Below, in pieces: positions 6,224-14,447 of a stretch of 15,330 nt of DNA. The stretch is from Bacillota bacterium. Its GTDB lineage: Bacteria; Bacillota; Clostridia; Tissierellales; Tissierellaceae. The position numbers and the translations under genes were made by a program. The notes under the pieces are model-generated. The model was not told where the DNA came from, searched no databases, and was given only the letters and a program-made list of their open reading frames with translations. Where the stretch lies: the NCBI GenBank assembly GCA_023388495.1, contig JAEWGC010000050.1, forward strand, positions 1 through 15,330, read 5' to 3'. How positions within the stretch are numbered: position 1 is the first letter of the stretch; each line of letters opens with the position of its first letter.

Positions 6224-7267
6224 CTATTGTCCTGACATTACCTCAGTCCATATTCTATCGTATTCCTTTATTATATCCATTGGGTCCTTGAAAATCTCTG
6301 TGTTTTCTATTTCTTCATGTGGTGGATATGCAACCTTAGAATTTTTAATATCATCTGGTAGCATTTCTATTGCTTCTGGTATAGGAGTTGAATATCCTAT
6401 ATAATCTGTGTTTCTCGCAGCAATATCTGGTCTACATAGGAAGTTTATAAAGGCTTCTGCACCTTCTTTATTCTTTGCAGTATTTGGTATTACCATACTA
6501 TCAAACCAAAGATTTGTTCCTTCCTTTGGTATTGCATATGCTAGCTCTGGATTATCTCTTATCATAGCTACTGCATCTCCTGACCAAACTACAGCGAGAG
6601 CTGCCTCTCCTCCTACCATAGTATCCTTTACCTCATCTCCTTGATAAGCATATACTAATGGTCTTTGCTTAATTAACTCTTGTTTTGCTTCCTCTAATTC
6701 ATTAATATTTCTTGTATTCATAGAGTATCCAAGTTTTAGCAATGCTACAGCTAAGGTATCTCTTTGGCTATTAAGCATAATTATTTGATCCTTATATTTT
6801 TCATTCCAAAGAATATCCCAACTATCTACTACATCATCAACCATTGTTTTATTGTATATTATACCTACTGTTCCCCACATATATGGTACTGAGTATTCAT
6901 TGCTCGGGTCAAAGTCTAGATTGAAAAAATCCTCATCTACATTTTGCAAATTTGGTATGTTATTCTTATCTAGCTTTACTAGCATATCTTCCCTTATCAT
7001 TCTTTCAATCATATAATCTGAAGGAATTATTACATCATAGCTGCTGCCACCTTGTTTAATTTTTACATATAGGTCTTCGTTTGTTGCAAAGGTATCATAA
7101 TTTACTTTGATATTATATTCTTTTTCAAAATCCTTGATTACTGATTTGTCTATATAGTCTCCCCAGTTATATACATTAATGGTTGGTCTACTATCACCGC
7201 ATCCAGATGCTATAACTCCCATGACTAAAATCACAACTAAAAATAAAATAGATTTTTTTGTCTTCAA
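6224..7267 (-). CDS. potD: spermidine/putrescine ABC transporter, substrate-binding lipoprotein PotD
   Basis: This 347-residue extracytoplasmic polyamine receptor delivers ligand to the PotBC channel. It has a basic N-terminus, a hydrophobic core (7-20) and a lipobox ending ASGC with Cys23, so it should be anchored as a lipoprotein in this Gram-positive cell. Family marks are INVYNWGDYID (30-40), where Trp and Tyr line the polyamine site, SYDVIIPSDYMIERM, VVWSGDAVAM and the PKEGTNLWFDSMVIP block followed by AEAFINFLCRPDIA. It starts at a TTG at 7267 behind GAGGTG, 2 nt after the potC stop, so it is translationally coupled as the last gene of the operon. The putrescine versus spermidine preference cannot be read from sequence. 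Confidence 0.95.
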   Translation of the reverse strand: MKTKKSILFLVVILVMGVIASGCGDSRPTINVYNWGDYIDKSVIKDFEKEYNIKVNYDTFATNEDLYVKIKQGGSSYDVIIPSDYMIERMIREDMLVKLDKNNIPNLQNVDEDFFNLDFDPSNEYSVPYMWGTVGIIYNKTMVDDVVDSWDILWNEKYKDQIIMLNSQRDTLAVALLKLGYSMNTRNINELEEAKQELIKQRPLVYAYQGDEVKDTMVGGEAALAVVWSGDAVAMIRDNPELAYAIPKEGTNLWFDSMVIPNTAKNKEGAEAFINFLCRPDIAARNTDYIGYSTPIPEAIEMLPDDIKNSKVAYPPHEEIENTEIFKDPMDIIKEYDRIWTEVMSGQ

Positions 7268-7269
7268 AA

Positions 7270-8055
7270 TTAAACACCTCTTTCAATTTCATTTTTTTCT
7301 GTTCTTTTATTTATTATCAATAGCATTATCATTAGACTTACAAACATCAAAGTGGATAATGCATTTATTACAGGGTTTATTCCACGTCTTGTCATAGAAA
7401 ATATTTCAATACTTAGGTTAGAAACTCCATTTCCTGTATTGAAAAAAGATATAACAAAATCATCTACAGATAAAGTAAAGGCCATTAGTCCACCCGTTAT
7501 TATTCCTGGCATTATCTCAGGTATAACAACCTTTCTCAGTGCATAGAATGGTGTCGCTCCTAAGTCCATGGCTGCTTCTGCCAAATGTTTATTCATCTGC
7601 TTTAACTTAGGCAATACTGATAATACTACATATGGCGTACAAAATACAACATGAGATAAAAGCATGGTAGCAAAACCAAAATCCATTCTAAAAAATCTAA
7701 ACAATGCCATAAGAGAAACTGCCGTAACTATATCTGGATTTAATACTGGAAGATAATTTAGGTTTAAGGTTATTTTCTTACTAAGCCCTGGCATATTATA
7801 TATTCCTATTGCAGCAAATGTGCCTAGTACTGTAGATATAATAGCTGAAAGTACTGCCACAAGTAATGTATAGTAAAGAGCTTTTAGAATAGCAGCATCT
7901 TGAAATAATTCTATATACCACTTTAGTGTGAATCCAGCCCACACTCCTCTTGATTTAGAGTTATTGAAGGAGAAAACTATTAATACAATAATGGGAGCAT
8001 ATAGAAATAAAAATATTAAAAATGTATATAGTCTCTTTAGGCCTTTATTTACCAT
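7270..8055 (-). CDS. potC: spermidine/putrescine ABC transporter permease PotC
   Basis: This 261-residue inner-membrane permease has about six hydrophobic segments and the EAA loop EAAMDLGATPFYALRKVVIPEIMPGI starting near residue 160, which docks on the ATPase. The length and the N-terminal pattern (FLFLYAPIIVLIVFSFNNS) are typical of PotC. Its ATG overlaps the end of potB by 7 nt. The SD is the GGAGGTGGAGG that also encodes the glycine tail of PotB. With PotB it forms the heterodimeric channel for polyamine uptake driven by PotA. Confidence 0.95.
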   Translation of the reverse strand: MVNKGLKRLYTFLIFLFLYAPIIVLIVFSFNNSKSRGVWAGFTLKWYIELFQDAAILKALYYTLLVAVLSAIISTVLGTFAAIGIYNMPGLSKKITLNLNYLPVLNPDIVTAVSLMALFRFFRMDFGFATMLLSHVVFCTPYVVLSVLPKLKQMNKHLAEAAMDLGATPFYALRKVVIPEIMPGIITGGLMAFTLSVDDFVISFFNTGNGVSNLSIEIFSMTRRGINPVINALSTLMFVSLMIMLLIINKRTEKNEIERGV

Positions 8056-8888
8056 AAGCCTCCACCTCCCCCTTCTTTTTCTTTATCAAATTTAGATGTA
8101 AATGCCATTGTTATAAGGATAAATACCATTAGTATTATAGACATTGAGGATCCAAAATGCCAATCTCCTGTCCATCTAAATTGCTGTTCCACTAAGTTTC
8201 CTATTAAATTATATTTATTTCCACCTAATAAACTTGATATTATAAATGTACTTACAGCTGGTATAAACACCATTGTTATTCCTGTTATAATTCCTGGTAT
8301 GCTAAGGGGAAGTATAACCTTACCAAATACTTGAACCTTATTGGCTCCTAAGTCCTCAGCAGCTTCTATTAAACTATTATCTATTTTAGTCAATACTGAA
8401 TAAATAGGTAAAACCATAAAAGGTAAGAAGTTATATACCATTCCAAGTAAAACAGCCTTGTCATTAAACATCAAATCAAGTGGCTGAAAACCTAGCTTTG
8501 TAATTAAATAATTTATAAATCCATTTCTACCTAGTAAAGTAAGCCATGCATAGGTTCTTAGTAGAAAGTTCATCCACATTGGTATAACAAACATCAAAAT
8601 CATTATATTTCTTTTTCTTACTTTTTCCTTTGATATAATATAGGCCATTGGATAACCAAGTATTAAACATATAACTGTTGATACAAAAGCTAAATTAACT
8701 GATCTTCCCAATACATTTAGATATGTTGGGGTAAAAAACCTTTTAAAGTTATCCAAACTCAACTGAAATGTAGAAAAATTTTGACTGTCTCCCCTAGTAA
8801 AAGCAAAATAAATTATGAGAAAAAGCGGAACTACGATAAATATAACCATCCATAAGATATAAGGATAGGCGGCTTTCTTCATCTTCAT
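8049..8888 (-). CDS. potB: spermidine/putrescine ABC transporter permease PotB
   Basis: This 279-residue permease has six hydrophobic segments. It has the PotB-type segment RTYAWLTLLGRNGFIN (111-126) and the EAA loop EAAEDLGANKVQVFGKVILPLSIPGI beginning at 175. It ends in a charged stretch and five consecutive glycines before Leu-Trp, an unusual tail explained by the SD for potC lying within these codons. Its ATG overlaps the stop of potA (ATGA, 8885-8888), so translation is coupled. It pairs with PotC to form the channel. Confidence 0.95.
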   Translation of the reverse strand: MKMKKAAYPYILWMVIFIVVPLFLIIYFAFTRGDSQNFSTFQLSLDNFKRFFTPTYLNVLGRSVNLAFVSTVICLILGYPMAYIISKEKVRKRNIMILMFVIPMWMNFLLRTYAWLTLLGRNGFINYLITKLGFQPLDLMFNDKAVLLGMVYNFLPFMVLPIYSVLTKIDNSLIEAAEDLGANKVQVFGKVILPLSIPGIITGITMVFIPAVSTFIISSLLGGNKYNLIGNLVEQQFRWTGDWHFGSSMSIILMVFILITMAFTSKFDKEKEGGGGGLW

Positions 8889-9925
8889 TCTTCTCTCACC
8901 TTCTTCATTATATGAATATTTTCAGGTGACACAGTCATTCCTATTTCAGTTCCAACTGGTTTCATTATGGTTGAGTGTATCATCCAATCAAAATCCCTAG
9001 ATTTAACTATCATTTCATAGTGAACACCCTTGAAAGTAACGGAGTCAACTACGCCCTTTAGCTGACCATTCTCCACTGAAACTATTTCTATATCCTCTGG
9101 TCTTATGACTACTTCTATAGCTTCATCTTTACTAAAACCTTTATCTACACATTTAAAATTGATTCCTGAAAACTCAACTAAATAATCTTCATGCATGATT
9201 CCATCTATTATATTGCTTTCTCCTATGAATTTAGCAACAAATGCATTTTTAGGCTCATTATATATATCAACTGGAGTCCCTATTTGTTGGATTAAGCCTT
9301 TATCCATTACTACTATGGTATCTGACATTGTTAAAGCTTCCTCTTGGTCGTGTGTTACATATATGAATGTTATACCCACTCTCTTTTGCATATTTTTAAG
9401 CTCTATTTGCATGTCTTTTCTAAGCTTTAAATCTAAGGCTCCCAAGGGTTCATCTAACAAAAGCACCTTAGGCTCATTTACCAATGCCCTAGCTATAGCT
9501 ATTCTTTGTTGTTGTCCACCACTTAGGGAATCTATACTCCTATTTTCAAAACCTTGTAGATTTACAAGTCTTAGCATTTCCTTAACTTTTCTATCAATTT
9601 CATCCTTTGGCATCTTTTTTATTTTTAATCCAAAGGCAATATTGTCATATACATCTAAATGCGGGAAAAGAGCATATTTTTGAAATACAGTATTTATCTG
9701 TCTCTCATATGGAGGCACTTCTGTAATATCCTTTCCTTCAAATAAAACAGTACCTTTTGTTGGCTCTTCAAATCCACCTATGATTCTAAGAGTAGTAGTC
9801 TTACCACAACCACTCGGACCTAAAAGAGTTAAAAATTCATTTTCTCTAATGTATAGATTTATATTATCTAAAACTGTGACACCATTAAAATCCTTTGCTA
9901 CATTTTTTAATTCTATAGTATGCAT
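8885..9925 (-). CDS. potA: spermidine/putrescine ABC transporter ATP-binding protein PotA
   Basis: This 346-residue ATPase powers the PotBC permease. Its motifs are complete. Walker A is GPSGCGKTT (36-44), the Q-loop is at Gln82 (VFQKYALFPHL), and the signature is LSGGQQQR (134-141). Walker B is VLLLDEP with catalytic Glu159, the D-loop is at 162-165, and the switch is His192 (YVTHDQEEA). The C-terminal ~90 residues fit a TOBE-type regulatory domain, with IRPEDIEIV and a late VSPENIHIM. The frame is open from 9973, which would overlap the regulator gene. The GGGGGG at 9933-9938 lies 7 nt before the ATG at 9925 (MHTIEL), so I use that start. It is 20 nt after the regulator gene and overlaps potB by 4 nt. 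Confidence 0.96.
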   Translation of the reverse strand: MHTIELKNVAKDFNGVTVLDNINLYIRENEFLTLLGPSGCGKTTTLRIIGGFEEPTKGTVLFEGKDITEVPPYERQINTVFQKYALFPHLDVYDNIAFGLKIKKMPKDEIDRKVKEMLRLVNLQGFENRSIDSLSGGQQQRIAIARALVNEPKVLLLDEPLGALDLKLRKDMQIELKNMQKRVGITFIYVTHDQEEALTMSDTIVVMDKGLIQQIGTPVDIYNEPKNAFVAKFIGESNIIDGIMHEDYLVEFSGINFKCVDKGFSKDEAIEVVIRPEDIEIVSVENGQLKGVVDSVTFKGVHYEMIVKSRDFDWMIHSTIMKPVGTEIGMTVSPENIHIMKKVREE

Positions 9926-9945
9926 TTTCATTCCCCCCATTATCT

Positions 9946-10485
9946 TTAAAAACTTGGTGGTGTACTCACCCAAATAATTGTAGCCTTTGTCTTGCCTTCA
10001 TTAGATATATAATGATTAGCATTGGCCTTATAATAGAAAGATTCACCTTTTCTAACTCTATATTTTTCACGACCTATATAAACAAAAATACTTCCATTTA
10101 TTACATGCCCAAATTCTTCTCCTTCATGAGGTGTATCTTCCTTTGATCTTCCTCCTGGCTCTAGTTCTACAAGAATTGGCTCCATTTTATTCTTTTGTGC
10201 ATTAGGTACAATCCACTTTAAAACATACTTTAATTCTTCATTTTCAGTTTCAAAAGCATCATCCTTTGAAAACACTATTTTTTCATCTATGCTTTCATTA
10301 AAGAATTCCTGTAAATTTGTTCCAAGTCCCTCTAGTATATCTACTAGAGTAGCTATGGAAGGAGATGTTAAATCTCTTTCTACCTGGGATATAAATCCCT
10401 TAGTTAATTCCGATCTATCTGCTAACTCTTCCTGAGTAAGTGAATTTTGTATTCTTAGCCTTCTTATTTTGTCACCAATTTTCAT
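9946..10485 (-). CDS. XRE-cupin transcriptional regulator of the polyamine operon
   Basis: This 179-residue DNA-binding protein has an XRE-type helix-turn-helix at about 5-61 (IRRLRIQNSLTQEELADRSELTKGFISQVER) and a cupin_2 barrel at about 106-174 (LEPGGRSKEDTPHEGEEFGHVINGS and GESFYYKANANHYISN). His120, Glu124, His127 and His158 are possible metal or ligand contacts. The architecture matches PuuR-like regulators, which sense polyamines or their breakdown products. Being first in the operon with potABCD, it very likely controls polyamine uptake and its own synthesis. GGAGGTG lies 6 nt before the ATG. Whether it represses or activates, and the ligand, are inferred, not seen. Confidence 0.93.
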   Translation of the reverse strand: MKIGDKIRRLRIQNSLTQEELADRSELTKGFISQVERDLTSPSIATLVDILEGLGTNLQEFFNESIDEKIVFSKDDAFETENEELKYVLKWIVPNAQKNKMEPILVELEPGGRSKEDTPHEGEEFGHVINGSIFVYIGREKYRVRKGESFYYKANANHYISNEGKTKATIIWVSTPPSF

Positions 10486-10521
10486 AAATACACCTCCTAT
10501 ATAGCTAACTATATATTAAAT

Positions 10522-10548
10522 AATAAGTTTATCATTACTAAACTTATT
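10522..10548. promoter_or_regulatory. palindromic candidate operator in the polyamine operon leader
   Basis: A perfect inverted repeat has arms AATAAGTTTA (10522-10531) and TAAACTTATT (10539-10548) around a 7-nt centre. It lies just downstream of the predicted start of the regulator-pot operon, where a bound repressor would block transcription. It is the likeliest site for the XRE-cupin protein. In RNA it could also form a weak hairpin. The half-site TAAGTTTA recurs at 10662-10669 and 10676-10683. Confidence 0.55.
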
Positions 10549-10561
10549 TTCTAACTATCAT

Positions 10562-10591
10562 ATTATAGTCAAAATCTATAATAAAAGTCAA
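10562..10591 (-). promoter_or_regulatory. sigma-A promoter of the regulator-potABCD operon
   Basis: On the minus strand TTGACT (10591-10586, 5 of 6) and a perfect TATAAT (10567-10562) are separated by 18 bp, with a start near 10555. A second TTGACT (10572-10567) lies inside the spacer and abuts the -10. The leader to the ATG at 10485 is about 70 nt and contains the palindrome at 10522-10548. Confidence 0.85.
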
Positions 10592-10689
10592 TAGTTTTTT
10601 GTAATTTTTATTTCTGCTTTATATTTGTATTTTACACAGTTGTATCATTTCCATAATATTTTAAGTTTAATATACTAAGTTTATTGTAT

Positions 10690-10722
10690 AAAAAAATAAA
10701 CTAGCATTAAATACTAGTTTAT
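10690..10722 (-). terminator. terminator of the LUD-nifZ-thiI-lemA-TPM operon
   Basis: A 9-bp stem (ATAAACTAG 10696-10704 with CTAGTTTAT 10714-10722) encloses a 9-nt loop. On the minus strand it runs into seven T (10696-10690). It lies 19 nt after the stop of the TPM-domain gene and insulates the operon from the polyamine promoter. Confidence 0.85.
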
Positions 10723-10741
10723 CTAAATATTTTATTAAACT

Positions 10742-11515
10742 CTACCATCTTCCTCCAGCTCCGCCACCACCTGAGCGACCTCCACCTCCTGATGATCTTC
10801 CTCCGCCTCCTCTGTATGAGCCCCCACCAAATCCTCCACCTCTTCCGCCTCCACGGAATAGGCTATAAGTCAACAAGCCTCCAAAGAATTTAAAATCTAT
10901 AAATAGGAAGATAATTATACCTATTATTATCAAAATCTTAGGGAAGGGAGATCCAGTCGGATAAGTATCAGAGTTTATAGGATATGGATCCACTACATTT
11001 TTATCTAATGTGATATTATATTCATCTTCAAGTCCAAGGAGTATTTGATTAAAGCCTGCTAATACACCATCAGAATATCTTTCTTCTGCAAAATAAGGTA
11101 ATATATAATTATCAATTATTCTTTTTACCTTGACACTAGGAAATTGTCCTTCTAGTCCATAGCCTACTTCAATCCATATCTCTCTATTATTTGGAACTAT
11201 TAATAATAGCATTCCATTATCATATTCTTTACTACCTATTTCCCATTTTTCATAAAGGGCTGTGGCATAATAGTTTATATCCATATCATCTAAGGAATTT
11301 ACTGTAGCTACTACTACTTGAGCTCCAGTTTTTTTATATAACTCTTTATTTATCTCTACTATATAATTTTCAGTATCCTTATCTATTATACCTGATTCAT
11401 CATAAACATAAAAATCATAACTAGGTTCAGGTAATTTATATGAAATACCATAACTAGATGTAGACAGAAGTACAATGATACAAAATATAATAAGACATAT
11501 CTTGTTCTTCTTCAT
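10742..11515 (-). CDS. TPM domain-containing protein (YgcG family)
   Basis: This 257-residue membrane protein has a signal or anchor segment at 6-22 and an extracytoplasmic TPM domain at about 33-160. Its marks are VYDESGIID, GAQVVVATVNSLDD, DNGMLLLIVPNNREIWIEVGYGLEG and the late YFAEERYSDGVLAGF. A second membrane segment lies at about 193-208, followed by a tail of almost only Gly, Arg and Ser from 221. That tail is typical of the family and often ends, as here, in GRW. TPM proteins have been linked to photosystem II repair in plants; the bacterial role is unknown, with phosphatase activity reported for some. The start lies 11 nt after the lemA stop. LemA and TPM genes are frequently paired, suggesting a joint envelope function. 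Confidence 0.92.
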   Translation of the reverse strand: MKKNKICLIIFCIIVLLSTSSYGISYKLPEPSYDFYVYDESGIIDKDTENYIVEINKELYKKTGAQVVVATVNSLDDMDINYYATALYEKWEIGSKEYDNGMLLLIVPNNREIWIEVGYGLEGQFPSVKVKRIIDNYILPYFAEERYSDGVLAGFNQILLGLEDEYNITLDKNVVDPYPINSDTYPTGSPFPKILIIIGIIIFLFIDFKFFGGLLTYSLFRGGGRGGGFGGGSYRGGGGRSSGGGGRSGGGGAGGRW

Positions 11516-11526
11516 TTAAGCACCAC

Positions 11527-12084
11527 CTAGAAATTTACTTTTGGTACTTCTGCATCCTGCTGATTAATCTCGAAATATTGTCTCTTATCAAATCCAAAGA
11601 TTCCAGCCATTATATTTGTTGGAAATCTTCTTATTTTTGTATTATATGTTCTTACCACATCATTATATCTCATTCTTTCTGTTGATATCTTATTTTCTGT
11701 ACTTGCTAATTCAACTTGTAAGTCTGAAAAGTTTTGATTCGCTTTTAAATCTGGATAGTTTTCAACTATTACATTTAAACTCTTTATTGCATTAGTTAGA
11801 CCTGCTTCTGCCTCTGCAAATTCCTGTGGAGTTCTTGCACCAGAATACATTGATCTAGCTGCTGCTATACTATCTATTACTTCTTTCTCATGGGCAGCAT
11901 ATCCTTTTACTGTTTCAAGTAAATTTGGTATTAAATCTGCTCTACGCTTCAATTGATTCTCCACTTGAGCCCAAGCTCCATCTACACTTTCATCTAATGT
12001 AGCAAGGCTATTATATGAGCCTATAAGTGGAAGTGCTAATAATATAATTATACCAAGAATTATAATTAAAGATTTTCCTTTCAT
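11527..12084 (-). CDS. lemA: LemA family protein
   Basis: This is a 185-residue LemA protein, the usual size. It has one N-terminal membrane anchor (about 5-21) and then a helical domain. The family hallmark YNSLATLDESVDGAWAQVENQLKRRADLIPNLLETVKGYAAHE starts at 24 and the later marks are ARSMYSGARTPQEFAEAE, FSDLQVELASTENKISTERMRYNDVVRTYNTKIRRFPTNI-like, and a short C-terminus. The family's job is unknown; it usually accompanies a TPM-domain gene, as here. AGGGGAAAG precedes the ATG. It starts 18 nt after the thiI stop, so it belongs to the same transcript. Confidence 0.95.
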   Translation of the reverse strand: MKGKSLIIILGIIILLALPLIGSYNSLATLDESVDGAWAQVENQLKRRADLIPNLLETVKGYAAHEKEVIDSIAAARSMYSGARTPQEFAEAEAGLTNAIKSLNVIVENYPDLKANQNFSDLQVELASTENKISTERMRYNDVVRTYNTKIRRFPTNIMAGIFGFDKRQYFEINQQDAEVPKVNF

Positions 12085-12102
12085 ACTTCTTTCCCCTTTC
12101 TA

Positions 12103-13269
12103 TTATTCTATTGTATAGATTTCCATATTCTCTACTACCTTGTCTATGAGCATATCTACATCTAATTCTTCCTCTGAATTAATTATATCATCTAACTTAG
12201 GCTTTGTAACTGGATGTTTAGGCAAAAATACAGTACAACAATCTTCAAAAGGAAGCGTTGATGTTTCAAGGGTTTCGATATCTCTTGCAATCTCTATAAT
12301 ATCTACTTTATCTAAGCCTACCAATGGTCTAAATACAGGTAGTTTAACTGCTGAATTTGTGACGCTAATGCCTTCAATAGTCTGACTAGCTACCTGACCT
12401 AAGCTCTCCCCTGTTATTAAAGCATTTAATTTCTCTTTCTCTGCTATTCTTTCTGCTATTCTCATCATAAATCTTCTTGATAAAATTGTCATTTCTTTTT
12501 CTGGACATTTAGCATTTATTTCTTTTTGAATTTCCAATATATTTACACTATACATTTTTATCTTTCCAGTGTATCTAGCTAAAATAGAAGCCAAATCCTT
12601 AACCTTTTCTTCAGCTCTTTCACTGGTAAATGGATAGGAATGATAATGCACGGCAGATATTTCAACGCCTCTTTTCGCCATTAGAAACCCTGCTACTGGG
12701 CTATCTATACCTCCAGATAGAAGTAACAATCCTTTACCATTTGTACCTACTGGCATTCCTCCATGCCCCTTTATTTTATCTGTATAGATATATACATTTT
12801 GTTTTATATCTATATATAATAATGTATCTGGAGTATGAACATCTACACTTAAATCATTGAAGGCTTTAAGTATAACTCCTCCCATTTGTCTAGAGAAATC
12901 TGGAGATTTTATAGGGAAATTTTTATCTGCTCTATTGGTGTCAACTTTAAAGGTTTTGATTTTATCTTTCTTCACCTTAAGCTTCATGGCCTCTAATGCA
13001 GCCTTCTCAATATCCTCTACATCTTTCCCTACTCTAATACAAGGGCTTATATATACAAGTCCAAATACTTTTCTAAGTCTATTTATCATTTGGGGAAAAT
13101 CTTCTTCTCCTGCTTCTATATATATTTTCCCTTGCTCCTTATATATCTTTTCAAAACTCAGGCCCTTTATTGCTCTACGCATATGTTTAATTAATTGATC
13201 TTCAAAATATTTTCTATTTAGTCCTTTTAGAGCAATTTCACCTAAGCTTACAGATAGTACCTTATCCAC
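12103..13269 (-). CDS. thiI: tRNA 4-thiouridine synthetase ThiI
   Basis: This 388-residue enzyme adenylates U8 of tRNA and inserts sulfur to give 4-thiouridine; in some bacteria it also serves thiazole synthesis. It has an N-terminal ferredoxin-like and THUMP region (about 1-165) and then the PP-loop ATPase domain with SGGIDS at 185-190. ITGESLGQVASQT follows near 286 and the Cys344-Cys345 pair is in LPFEDCCTVFLPKHPVTKP. The C-terminal rhodanese domain of E. coli ThiI is absent, as usual in Bacillus and clostridia. Sulfur must therefore come directly from a partner desulfurase, here the gene immediately upstream. The start is a GTG at 13269; its SD AGGTGA overlaps the stop codon of the desulfurase gene, so the two are coupled. 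Confidence 0.96.
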   Translation of the reverse strand: MDKVLSVSLGEIALKGLNRKYFEDQLIKHMRRAIKGLSFEKIYKEQGKIYIEAGEEDFPQMINRLRKVFGLVYISPCIRVGKDVEDIEKAALEAMKLKVKKDKIKTFKVDTNRADKNFPIKSPDFSRQMGGVILKAFNDLSVDVHTPDTLLYIDIKQNVYIYTDKIKGHGGMPVGTNGKGLLLLSGGIDSPVAGFLMAKRGVEISAVHYHSYPFTSERAEEKVKDLASILARYTGKIKMYSVNILEIQKEINAKCPEKEMTILSRRFMMRIAERIAEKEKLNALITGESLGQVASQTIEGISVTNSAVKLPVFRPLVGLDKVDIIEIARDIETLETSTLPFEDCCTVFLPKHPVTKPKLDDIINSEEELDVDMLIDKVVENMEIYTIE

Positions 13270-13273
13270 TTAA

Positions 13274-14428
13274 TCACCTCATAGTTATTTGTCTGATTTC
13301 AGACACTGATTCCTTTAATATCTGGACTGTATAGTCCATATCTTCTATTGTATTCTCATAGGAGAAACAAAATCTTATGGCTCCCTCTATTTCCTCATTG
13401 CCTAAACCAATAGCCTTAAGTACATGGCTTTTTTCTGTACCCTTTGAAGAGCAAGCTGAAGAAGTAGATACATATATATCCTTATCTTCTAAATAATGTA
13501 GAAGAACCTCTCCTCTTACATATTTAAATGATATATTCAATATATACGGAGAAGAACTTTCATCTAAAGTAGTATTAAATCTTATATCTTTAATTTCTTC
13601 TTTTATCTTATTTGCAAAATAATTTTTAAGCTTTAATACATGATCAGCCTCTGATTTAAAATTTTCTCCCATTATTCTTACAGCCTCTCCAAACCCAATA
13701 ATACCTGTTAGATTTTCCGTTCCTGATCTTAGTCCCTTCTCTTGATTTCCTCCAAATACAATAGGTGAAAGTATTTGTTTCTTATCTACATATAGACCTC
13801 CTATTCCTTTTGGTCCATAAACCTTGTGCCCACTAAAGGAGTAACTATCTATTCCCCAGTTCTTCAAGGATATATTCACCTTGCCAAAGCCTTGAACTCC
13901 GTCTACATGTAAATATACATTGGGATTTACCTCTTTAATGATACTTTTTATTTTAGATATGGGTTGTATAGCTCCTATTTCATTGTTTACATGCATTATA
14001 GATACTAAAATTGTATCCTTTGTAATTGCATTTTTTAGCTGTTCTAAGGATATATACCCAAGATTGTCCACATCTAAATAGGTAACATCAAAACCTTGTT
14101 TTTCATAATTTTTCATTATATTTAGTACAGAAGGATGTTCTATCTTGGTCGTTACTATATGTTTGCCTCTTTTACTCATCTTACTTACGATACTCTGAAT
14201 AGCAATATTGTTACTTTCAGTACCTCCTGAAGTAAAATAAATTTCGCTATTATTTACATTTAAATATTTAGCAATATATTCTCTTGCTTCTTTTATCTTC
14301 TTTTCTGACTTCATGCCAAGTCTATGAAGGGATGAGGGATTACCAAAATCATTCCTCATACTATCTAAAATAATCTTCACAACTTCTTCTCTTGGCCTTG
14401 TTGTAGAACAATTATCTAGGTAAATCAA
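13274..14428 (-). CDS. cysteine desulfurase, NifZ/IscS-like partner of ThiI
   Basis: This 384-residue PLP enzyme converts cysteine to alanine and carries the released sulfur as a persulfide. The visible residues are the opening YLDNCSTT (usually DNAATT), the FTSGGTESNN turn at 65-74 and EHPS with His98. HVDGVQ holds Asp176 and Gln179, SGHKVYGPKG has the PLP lysine at 202, and the catalytic Cys326 is in STSSACSSKG. It starts at a TTG at 14428 with GAGGTG 7 nt upstream. Only 4 nt separate it from thiI, as in the Bacillus nifZ-thiI pair, so it is most likely the dedicated sulfur donor for tRNA thiolation, not the housekeeping Fe-S desulfurase. I leave the symbol open. Confidence 0.93.
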   Translation of the reverse strand: MIYLDNCSTTRPREEVVKIILDSMRNDFGNPSSLHRLGMKSEKKIKEAREYIAKYLNVNNSEIYFTSGGTESNNIAIQSIVSKMSKRGKHIVTTKIEHPSVLNIMKNYEKQGFDVTYLDVDNLGYISLEQLKNAITKDTILVSIMHVNNEIGAIQPISKIKSIIKEVNPNVYLHVDGVQGFGKVNISLKNWGIDSYSFSGHKVYGPKGIGGLYVDKKQILSPIVFGGNQEKGLRSGTENLTGIIGFGEAVRIMGENFKSEADHVLKLKNYFANKIKEEIKDIRFNTTLDESSSPYILNISFKYVRGEVLLHYLEDKDIYVSTSSACSSKGTEKSHVLKAIGLGNEEIEGAIRFCFSYENTIEDMDYTVQILKESVSEIRQITMR

Positions 14429-14447
14429 ATATCTACACCTCTTCTAA

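Noticed and set aside
9195..9683. Long plus-strand frame (162 codons) opposite potA
   Set aside because: It is a shadow of the potA reading frame: no SD, Ser/Cys/Leu-rich product and a fully motif-bearing gene on the other strand.
10742..10860. Tandem repeat-like G/C-rich tract
   Set aside because: It is the coding sequence of the Gly/Arg/Ser tail normal for TPM-domain proteins, not a mobile or CRISPR repeat.
12630..13198. Two plus-strand frames opposite thiI
   Set aside because: Low-complexity Leu/Tyr/Ser-rich products with no SD; thiI on the minus strand is complete and well conserved.
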